The translations under genes and the position numbers were made by a program. Below the pieces are notes generated by a model. It saw only the letters and a list, made by a program, of their open reading frames with translations, did not search any database and had not been told where the DNA came from. From Erigeron canadensis (lineage: Eukaryota; Streptophyta; Magnoliopsida; Asterales; Asteraceae), in the NCBI RefSeq assembly GCF_010389155.1, contig NC_057763.1, positions 43,196,645 through 43,260,644 of the forward strand: a stretch of DNA of 64,000 nt, given 5' to 3'. Shown piece after piece: positions 34,310 through 44,047 of the stretch. Position 1 is the stretch's first letter, and each line of letters starts with the position of its first letter.

Positions 34310-35980
34310 TGGCCAGTGCAATCAATTCTTCACAAACCGATATTAATTATAGAAAGTCTAAATGAATAGCCTCCCCCTTAACTTGAGATATCGGATCTTC
34401 AATGTTGAGACTCGATCTTCTGAAACTGCAATCTGATCTTCAACCTGCAAAATCTCTATATCTTCATGAAAACTAACCAACCCAACACTTCTCGCTGTAG
34501 TTCTCCCCCTCAGTAGTAGCACCTCCAAATTAAACATCAGCAATCTTCCACCCTAGGATTTATTGCCGGAGACTCTGCTCATCTTGCTTAATTGGCATGT
34601 AATGGCGGAGTTGAATTTCCAACAATCAACATCAAATCAATCAGCTCTCACAAAAATAAGAAACTCTGTAGCTTGAATCACAAACTGTAGTATCATGAAT
34701 CCTGTCTCAACTAGCAGTGTCTGACTCTGTCTTGTATCTTCACAACTCTACCAATCACCCGAAGCCTTTCTAATCAGATATCCTCTTCAGTTGTATACGC
34801 TGCCATACATAAAGATCTTTATCTTCGTGACTGCTCCTCTCAGTCACCTGATATCATCTCTATGTCTTGGAATATAGATAAGATTCAATCTTCAAATACT
34901 CAACAACAAGTAACTAGCTTCATTGCACCAACATTTCAACAGTTCAAACCGCTATATCAAAAAGATCAACTTCTAATAATACTCCAATAATAACATGATG
35001 ATCTTCAAACTCGAACATTATAATACTTTAATCACCATCAACCGTTAAACTGAATGAATGAACAGAATAACCTTTGATCTTCAATGAATGTCGAGTAGTT
35101 CATATTTTTGCTTAGAAATACCGAGGACTGAAAGTTTTATCCCCCCCATTTCTCTGCAAAAATCTTGAACTTCAGCCTGTCTTAGGTATCTCCTATCCTG
35201 TATGAGGTTCCAAATGGCCTAGAGCATATAACAACTACAAACTCTTCGCCGGTAACAGGGTACACCATTTTCCCTCCAAATTTTCTGGGAAAAACACCTT
35301 TACGTGAAACATTGGTATTCACGTAAATTATTGAATCTAAGATGGTAGGAAAAATTTGATGATTGTCGAAATTTTGTGCCGAAACCGTGCCAAATATGCT
35401 CGAAAACGGACCAAAATTTTTCGACCATTACCAAATTTTGAATCTCGCGTAAAAATCCACTTCTAAGACCATAGAAGAAATTAAATTTTACTCGAGATTT
35501 CCCGCCTTTTTACCTTCTTTTTTTTTTATAACTACCCTGTTGTGTGCTTCCATGTAATTGATCTTCTGATGTTGAAACACACTGAACCTCTAAAGTAGCT
35601 TGAGAACATCTTCGTCGTCTGATAAGAACCATATACGAACTTGTCTCAGCTAGAACGACTATCTTCGTGATGACATCAACTTTCAGTTAAACTAACTTCT
35701 GGATGACATCAGCACGAACTTAGATGTTATCTTCGTAAGAACTAAGTCTGCATGAAACGAAGTTTAAGTTCGTGAGAACAACTAACTTCGTAAGTGCAAT
35801 CTAACTTCGTAAGAACAAAGTTACTTTGCAACCAAATGCTAAGTTCGTAAGTGTAAGTTCGTGAGGTGAAAAAGGTTAAGTTCGTGAGGTGTTTTCGGCT
35901 ATTTTGGGTTAAATTCGTAAGGTGAAGACCTCATCTGTACAAAGTTAAGACATAAGTTCGTAAGAACAACGAACTTCGTA
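34310..35980 (-). other. Non-coding interior of NA3
   Basis: About 1.7 kb with no frame resembling gag or pol on either strand. From about 35590 onward it is filled with AAGTTCGT/ACTTCGTAAG words, the leader side of the element. The interior may retain packaging signals, but none can be pinpointed. Confidence 0.55.
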
Positions 35981-35981
35981 A

Positions 35982-36120
35982 GTTAAATTCGTTTCCTATC
36001 TTCGTGAGATGAACTTAGAACGAATTTAAAGTTAAATTTGTTTCCTATCTTCGTGAGATGAACTTAGAACGAATTTAAAGTTAAATTCGTTTCCTATCTT
36101 CGTGAGATGAACTTAGAATA
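35982..36120 (-). repeat. 49-bp tandem repeat in the NA3 leader
   Basis: Nearly three units of 49 bp, each with AAATTCGTTTCCTATCTTCG followed by TGAGATGAACTTAGAA. Close to the PBS. Confidence 0.75.
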
Positions 36121-36236
36121 AATTCGTTTCCTATCTTCTTTTGGCAAGATTCAAAACGACTTTAGCAGATCTGGTCGAAATTTTTCATCAAAAACCTAAT
36201 TTTCAGATCTCGTTTGAGGAAATATCATCCTCCAAA

Positions 36237-36248
36237 GCTCTGATACCA
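36237..36248 (-). other. Primer binding site of NA3
   Basis: Minus-strand TGGTATCAGAGC, complementary to initiator Met-tRNA, directly against the 5' LTR with no spacer. Confidence 0.88.
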
Positions 36249-36821
36249 TGTTGGAAAACGTGTTTAAGCACGTTCCTGGATCGATTAACACGAGATCTAT
36301 ACAATCATAGATGTGCGGAATCCGTCTAAGATCGTCTTTAGGGTTAATTAATGATTATCATGATAAACACACACGAAGATAATAAGAACAGGAGATAAAC
36401 ACGAAAATACCATCATTAATCATATGATTACAAGGTGAATCTGTATGAAAAACATCTACAATGATTACGGATTACAATCATTGAGACGAATCATGATAGT
36501 TTGGGCGGTATCTCGAGGTATAGATCCCTACCTCCAGAACCTAGTGAATGACTCTATGTTGCAACTAAATCATCAACCTAAATTCGTGACCTAAGACTTA
36601 TATTTATAGGCTGAACAAACGGACTGGGCTGTCAAATTCGTACAAACAGGCTGGGCCTTACTAACATAATAGTTCTTACGAACTTAATCTTCGTAAGGCA
36701 TATATGTACGAAGTTAATAGTTCTTACGAACTTAAACTTCGTAAGCATAATTGTACGAATTTCTCAGCCTTTTAGAATTATTGCATCGGACAACAAATTG
36801 TGCACTTTATGTGCTCTAACA
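36249..36821 (-). repeat. 5' LTR of NA3
   Basis: 573 bp, the same length as its partner, followed by the TTTTG duplication. Confidence 0.9.
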
Positions 36822-39800
36822 TTTTGCTTCTATGAATGCCTTATCTTTTTGTCTTTCGGACTTCATTAGCTCTTGATCGATCAGCTTGATGAATCTTGGA
36901 TTGTTTGAAGTCCTTGAACAATATTTTCTTAGTTTAACAAGAAATCCAGAGGGAGCGATGGAAATTTCACTGGTCCTGAAGAAGAGCTCATGACCATGAA
37001 CATTTGTGAAGCAAAAACCTCCTAGATCTTCACTATACAGTCCTTCCACAAACAGCAATCTTGAAGGCATGTAAAGATTCAGCGATGATTCCTCCCCAAT
37101 GTCAGATTTTAGTAGATCTTTTGGCATGGTAGGGAAGGAGGAATTAGCCTGACCAGAAGCTGTCCTCTTGACACCACTGAGGTGGAGGAGGACTGGAGGA
37201 GGATATGGATGTCTTGCTTTGCTGAGCAATGAATCCTCAACGCTGTACTTTTTCTCCATTCTCCTTGTGTTCTTGATTGAGTCACTAGCCATCTTTAGGA
37301 GTGGATCAAAGACCGGTGTTTTGTTGTCTTTGATGAGCTTATAGATCTTGATCCACTCAGTGGGCCCAAGAGTGTCAGATTTGACATTCTTAAGAGTGAA
37401 CATCCTGGGCACACCTTTTCTCTGAACTTGAAGGTTCATTCCTTGCTGAGTAAGAGTAGGCTTGATCCACATGATCTCTTTTTTTCTTTGCCCTACCTCT
37501 CTTGAAGTAAGATAGGCTTGGCGTGCTTCTTCAAGCTTCTTCTCCTTATTCGCAAAGAATTCAAGCTCTTTCCTTTTTAGAGCTTCCAAGCCACCAGACT
37601 GCTCGGCTAACCTTTTGGTCTCATCATCAGCACCCTCAAGTTCCTCATTGACAATCAACTCACTTATCAGTTTCTGAGATAGTTCTTCTTGAATTTTCTT
37701 TTTCTTCAACTCTTCTTGGATGACTATCTCAGTGGGAGTGAGTTCAGCAGATGCTTTTGACGAAGACTTGGGAAGAGCACTAGACATGAGCTTGTCTTTC
37801 TGTGCAGTTGCTGAGATGGGAACCTTAGGGGGTTTGCCTTGAGTCACTGCTGCTGCTTTTCCCTTATCAGCATACTTCTTTACAAGGACAGCATGAAACT
37901 CATCAGTTGGCTTGAAAGAGGACACATTTATCGGCCTCGCTGGCACATCTTCAGCGGGCTTTGCTATCTCTTTTTCAGCTTGCTCCCCCTCAACACTTGT
38001 TGCCTGTTCACTGACCTTCTCAGCGAGGGGGACACTTTCAGCAGTTGGGGTCTCCTCATTGACAGCAGTTTTCTCCCCCTTGGAAGTAGCTGGAGTACTT
38101 GCTACTTCCACTTTATCTTTTCTGAGGAGACCCATCATTTCCTTCATCATTTCTTTGAGGTCAGAGACCTCCTTTTCCAGCTTGCGTTGGCTGCTGATGG
38201 ATTCATCTATCCTTAGCTTATCAGCATCCGATGAGGAGAAGTTTATAGAAGATTTGAGAGAAGCTATTTCATTTGTGAGAGTGGAGAGAAAATTGTTCTG
38301 ACTTCTAGAGAAGGAGTTGATAGAATTTTGAAGATGATTAAGATGAGTAGTGAAGAGATATTGGATTGGGAGAGTTGTTGAAGAGAAGAGATGAGGGAAG
38401 TGCTTTCAGTGGCCATCGCTGATTTAGCTATTTGTTCTTTGAGTTTGTTCAGCGAGGCAGAGATAGAGGAGTTTGATACACTAACCCGATTCATACTCGC
38501 ATTGAGAAGGGTTTGATTTTGCTTGAAGAGTCTTTCATTTGAGGCAGTATGTTGCTGCTGAGCCTTAATCATTCTGATAATAACATCTTTCTGCTCAGCC
38601 AACCCATCATTAAGGTTGTCACTGCTATGCACCAAGTATTGAAAGTTTGTATGCGCTTCTAGATGTACTTGGGCAACTTGATCAACCAACCATGCATACA
38701 AGTACCCATGCCTATTTCCTTGACTTTGACACACCTGTATTCTTCTTAACAGTTCTTGCAATTGATATGTTTCAACATAATCAAGCTCAGGCAAATCAAC
38801 TGCAGTGTACATTCTTTCAGCATCGTCAAGATCTGGCATCCTTAAGGTTCTTAGTGAAACTGGGTACTTGGAGCATGGAGTGCCAAAGAAATCTGGATGA
38901 TGCATAGGGGGCACTTCCATTATCACTTCATCATCCAATTCTTCCACTTCAACATACACTCCTGGCCTAATGCGTTGATCTTTGCATAGCTCCTTCCTTC
39001 TATGCAATTCTTCTTTATTAAGCTCAGTCTTAAACTCTCCAAAGTGTCCCACAGGTTCAAAAATGGTTGTGGGCCTTGGAGAATAAGAAGGAGGAGGGGG
39101 CATGTCAGCTAGCATCTCGGGCATTTCTTCATCATTTTGAGGTTCACCAACCATGATATAGCCCATGTCACCTTCCAGAAACTCACCAACAACCACTTCT
39201 TCTTCACTCTCTTCAGCGGCAGCGAGTGTAACTTCAGCATGTGAATCTTGTGGATCAAACTCGCTGCCATACTCATCTTCCATCTCAAAGTCTGGAAAAA
39301 TGTTAGTCTCAGTCCCTGCACAAACAGTTTCCGAGACATTTATAGAATTTGGGGAAAGGGAACCTGGTGCCTCAACCTCAGTGTGTTGTTGCACTAAGGT
39401 ATCATCGGCAGTAGAGGGTGTTGACTTTAGCATCACCTGTGATCTGGCTGCTGTCAACGACTCAGAAGGTATTTGAGAAGAAGGGGGAATATTTATTTGG
39501 GGTGGAGTTGGACTTTGACCTCTAGTGGGTTGGGGTGACCCAATATCTTCACCAACCTCTCCTACAGAAATTTGAGGTGGCTGCTTGCTGTTCCCATTTA
39601 ACTCGTCAACAGCCTACTGGGAGGCTGCTGATGGGGTGGCTTGGGTACTAGTGTCCTTGGGCGTAGGGGACTTCTTAACCTTTGGTTTACCCTTTGAATC
39701 ACTCCGCTTTCATCTTGGGACGGCAGCGGAGGGTGAAGATTGTAGATTTTGAGTTGGGGACGCTGCCTTAGGATTACTTTTGGTCTTTTTAGAGGCTTTG

Positions 39801-40391
39801 GAGGTTGCTGGGGGGTTTATCAGCGAACCAGCCTCAGAAGGCATTTCAGCGTCCACAACGACCGTATCAGCCACTTCATCAAAAAGAAGTGCTACCTCCC
39901 AGTCGTTGTCTTTAGGGTATAAAGAAGAGTTTAGAGAGAAGAGTACCTCTTTCATGTGTGCAGTGAGGCGAGCAACCAAATGTTCAGCAGGTTGCTTATA
40001 GATATTGCTGCCGACCCTTGCAACTTGTATTGTGGCAGCATTTGGTAGATCATATTCGTCACCCAGCACCTCTTTGAAGATAAGGGAGAAAATTCTCACA
40101 AAAGGCACTGTGTGAGATCTGTTGTTCAGTGAAACCTTGTTCTTCATGTCGTTGAAGATCATCAAGGCGAAGTCCACGAATCTTCCTTCAGCCAGAGCGT
40201 GGATAATAGGCATCGAAGTTGATGACTCCTGATTAAAGGACCCAGAGTTACCACCCATACACTGGATCACATGGGTGAATAGGACTCTCCAGATCCCGGG
40301 GACATTATACCCGATGGAAGGCAACCATGCCTTCCATTCATCATCTCCAGCAGCTTCCACAAAAGTATTGTCATCATTTTCTTGTGGGAAG
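36822..40391 (-). pseudogene. Extra 3' ORF of C2, interrupted at both ends by transposons
   Basis: A long open region downstream of pol, not related to gag or pol. The N-terminal part (39710-40391) has a globular segment with LFTHVIQCMGG and FALMIFNDMKNKV. From memory, this resembles the extra ORF repeatedly annotated in large Asteraceae copia elements. Pro/Ser-rich and acidic linkers follow, then a coiled-coil-like stretch (about 38400-38640) and a Lys/Glu-rich helix region (37500-37780). A final globular part contains WIKIYKLIKDNKTPVF. Two stops fall in frame (TGA 39710-39712, TAG 39614-39616), both explicable as C-to-T changes. One frameshift lies near 38345. NA3 separates the last codons, and the Athila insertion at 40391/40392 removes the start. 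Function unknown; no membrane segment seen. Confidence 0.65.
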
Positions 40392-41933
40392 TGATGTGCG
40401 AAATCTAGCTTTAAATTTATAACACGATTTACCGATTAATTCTGATTACTACACACTCACAGGCAGTGTACCTGATCGTATGCAGTATAGTGAATAACTG
40501 GTAAGCCGAGATCGTTCGCAAGGACTTAAACAAGCATTTGTAAAGACGTTCAATGATTCAAGTAAAATGGGGGGTTTTCGTGGCCGAATTGCCACGATGC
40601 AAATAGTCAGTTGGAAATTAGTAATCCCACAGGATTAATCGAAAAAGAGTTTATAGTTTATAACAAAATTTAAAAGTCACCCATCTTGATTTCGCTCAAC
40701 AGAATGTTAGGATTGCACATTTGATGAAGTTCAAATTCAATTTAGTGATTTAATGACCGAGACTCAAATTAATCGTTAACTCCGTACCCGTTAAGTTAAC
40801 TACTTATTCGACTCTCTTATATAAACTAGGTTCGTTATTAAGACCGGTACCCCACGACGCCTTTTTATAATTTCCCTAGTTAAACAATTGTTTTGATCAT
40901 TTCAGATAACAATTTTGCCTAATCGATTGTACCCAACCGTCAATCCGTCAATTCTTATCAAATATTCACTGCCCCCTACCGTACCCGTCATAGAACCAAT
41001 TGCTTCTAGCAAAACAATCAAAATAACTTGTACCCAAATCCTAGTCGTCACTAAGAAACAAGCACAAATTATCCGCAATCAATAATTGAATAACAAAGAA
41101 TTAATAGATTAAGTTCACGACAAAATGTTAAATCAAATCACTTGAATTAATAAATATTGTGCAATCCCCACATAATGTCTCACTCCATCAAGATGAATGA
41201 AAAGGTGATTAGCCACTCATATTGAAATACAAATAACAAAACAAAATGAAGGAATTCATCGTTACCTAGTACAAAGGATTGAACGGAAATAACGAGGATA
41301 ATCCAATTGTAATATCAATCTTCCAAAATGAGAAATCTGATCAAAAGTCTCCTAAAAATGTACTTGAAACGGCTGGAAAACATAACATAGGGTTTTGGGG
41401 TGAAAAACAAGCTATTTATATGTTTCCCAAAAATAGTTGTGCAGGTGTCGACATAAGCTGCTGCGCAGCTTATAAGCTGCTGCGCAGCTCCCCTCTGACC
41501 GCGGTTGACCGTTTGACTTTCATTGACTTCGCTGGAAATTCACTAGGCAAGCTGCTGCGCAGCTTACTAAGCTGCTGCGCAGCTTGAGTCCACTGTTCTA
41601 CAACTGCTGCGCAGCTTTTAAGCTGCTGCGCAGCTTGAGCTTTCTGTTTTGTAGCTGCTGCGCAGCTTTTAAGCTGCTGCGCAGCTCTCCTAGCTCCAGA
41701 TTTGACTTTCGTTGACTTTTACCAAACTTCATCCAAACGACCCGGAAATCATCCGTAACCACTTATTTCACCCCAAGAATGTCGTTTTCTTCCAAAATAC
41801 GCTCAAGTATCTGCTACTAACCTGAAACACTAACAGATACCATAAACGCAACAAATGTATATAAAACGACTCATTAAACATGCTAACTTAACTATATAAA
41901 CCGTAGGAAATGGGTATAAAATACGACATATCA
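40392..41933 (-). repeat. Putative 3' LTR of the Athila element
   Basis: About 1.54 kb, from TGATGTGCGAAATC to ACGACATATCA. The ends are short inverted repeats, TG...CA. The inner side abuts a polypurine tract and the outer side cuts the C2 extra ORF. No second copy is visible to confirm the limits. Contains eight GC-rich palindromes at 41455-41687. Small frames such as 41279-41587 are not genes. Confidence 0.6.
41455..41687. repeat. Eight GCTGCTGCGCAGC palindromes in four pairs
   Basis: Each copy contains the perfect palindrome GCTGCGCAGC, often extended to AAGCTGC...GCAGCTT. Copies come as close pairs with 3-5 bp between, and pairs are separated by unlike sequence. They stand out in an AT-rich LTR. 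Confidence 0.85.
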
Positions 41934-41943
41934 AATCCCCCCA
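41934..41943 (-). other. Polypurine tract next to the Athila 3' LTR
   Basis: TGGGGGGATT on the minus strand, the expected priming site for plus-strand cDNA. Similar tracts occur at 43807-43815 and 46868-46873. Confidence 0.65.
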
Positions 41944-44047
41944 TACTTAAGCTTTGCTTGTCCTCAAGCAAATCCCAATTTTAAATGAAACATTCCTTGA
42001 CAATCACATTATCAACCAAGTGACAAGTAATCAAAAGCAACAACACCAAGCATGTCAATTGACAGAGGGCGGGTGAAGCAGTTTTTAATCTTAAATGAAA
42101 ACTCGAAATGTTTGACAATACCTGAACAATCCGTAAGCCACGATAACCAACTAAGCATACACGAAATAAACGATCCTACCAATATCATTCTACTCCAATA
42201 ACTTACTTTCGGGGTTGAATATATGAAGAATCACTCATAGCTCAGTTGTGATGTATACTTTTTTCCATAGGCTTGATCTCGGATCGTCACTTCGCCATTG
42301 AGGCGCAAGGATCAAGTACATTGTCGAAATAGGCATAAAGGGTGATTGTATATTCGAACTAAGGCTATATATTTACGGGTATTTACAATGGAAATGGGAA
42401 GTTATAGGTTACAAGTAAATGAAAAGAAAACAAAAGTATAAGGTATATGTTGGAGATGTACAGATTAGTCTAATCAAACCCAAACCATTGATTGCCAACA
42501 CACCACCAACCTATAAGATGCTATCCCGCGAACACACCTTTAAGTATCACGCAAATCCTGACACCATAGTGGTGTATCAACCTCAAACAACTTATTATCA
42601 ACTAAATCTTCCATAGATAATGATACACAAACTTTCTAGACATTTGAGATTGATAAATAGCATACTAGTAGCCCAAGTTCTTCCTCTTTTTTATTTTATT
42701 TTATTATATTGAACCAATTTTACTCTACTAGTAAATACTTTCTTCCAACAATTAACATGTCTATAACTCTTCACTTTCTTTATTTGAACAATTCAAGACA
42801 ATCTTCAATAACTTAACCCGTTTTTGTATTCTCAAAGATAAGAACATTCCACAAATCAACCCAATAAGAATCTCCCAAACCATTCAAACAACCATGACAA
42901 TCAATGGCCCCCAGATTAGACTAACGGTATAGTAAAGTGTAATTAGGTGAAGTTTACATGACAAGGGTGAAAAGCTAAATTACAAGGAATGAATATGTGT
43001 ATAAGATTATCTGAAGATTCAAAGAAAAAGGAAAATGTGTATATATGCAAGTATAGGTAAGTGTATAAGGTTGTATAGGTGATTATAGAGATACAAAAGA
43101 AAAGAAAAAGAAACGAAAGAAAGAAAAAGTAAGGTCAAACCTAAATGCCCAATCATTCTCCAATGTACTTGTCACGATCACCAGGCCAAGTTCTAGAATC
43201 AACACATCACCAGCACACTCTTATCGAGAAGAGAACCCGGAAATGGCTTAGAAATACCTCAAACACGCACATCCTAGTGCAAGGCATCAAAAAAATGAAT
43301 ACCCTTACTCCTGAATAAATCCAAGAGCCTAAGAGAGGGACGTATTTACGAGGCAAACAAACCAAAACCGCTACTTGACAACTATATGTGACAGGATGAA
43401 ATCTCACAATTTGGTGTTTTGGATGTATATAAGTATGCAAGTAATGTTATCAATCCCGAAGGATAGCCAAATAACCGTTCAAGACACACTTCGCCAGTTA
43501 AACATTTCTTTTGTCAAGGAAAATTTGGTAGTAAAATTGCTTAATAAATAATGAACTTAAGTGTCAAAAGCAATTCACCACGAGGACAAGTTCAAGTCAA
43601 GTTTAAAATCATATTAACTTCTATTATTCCGCCAAATTGATAGCACCAGTTTCAAACATGCACATCACAGTTAAGAGTTCAAAATAGAAACTCATACCCC
43701 TAGATAAAATCCAAAGGCCTACGAGAGGGACATATCAACAAAACCGATAGAAATCAAAATGACAAAACAACAAACGTTATATACCCGGTAGCTTAAACCT
43801 ATTTGCCACCCCCCCACACTTAAGATGGACAATGCCCTCAATGTCCAGATCGGTCAAACAACAGGAAAATAGGGTAAGCGACAAAGCAAGAATAAGAACA
43901 CATACCGGAATAACAAAATGAAAGGTGCGAGAGTTTTGTGTGCAACAAAAAATACCAATCACATATGGCGCTGAACTTACTGCCAGCATATACATATCAA
44001 AACCTTGAACGGATCATGGTTACAAGCATCGTCAGCGCAAAAGTAGC
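41944..44047 (-). other. Long 3' untranslated region of the Athila element
   Basis: About 2.1 kb between the env-like ORF and the LTR with no supported gene. Short frames such as 43207-43440 and 43777-43995 have no recognizable content. It includes a second purine tract at 43807-43815 followed by CACACTTAAG. Confidence 0.55.

Larger units (their letters stand above)
33727..36821 (-). mobile_element. NA3: non-autonomous copia-type LTR element, 3.1 kb
   Basis: 573-bp LTRs (33727-34299 and 36249-36821), TGTTGG...TAACA, flanked by the perfect 5-bp duplication TTTTG (33722-33726, 36822-36826). A Met-tRNA-type PBS touches the 5' LTR at 36237-36248 and a polypurine tract follows the 3' LTR side at 34300-34309. 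The 1.95-kb interior has no gag or pol frame. LTRs and leader carry TTCTTACGAACTTA and CTTCGTAAG/ACGAAG motifs like those of C1. LTRs differ at about 8 of 573 sites. It lies inside the extra ORF of C2 and must be younger than C2. Confidence 0.92.

Noticed and set aside
36141..36329. 62-codon plus frame across the NA3 PBS
   Set aside because: Antisense to a retroelement leader and running into the LTR. Not a gene.
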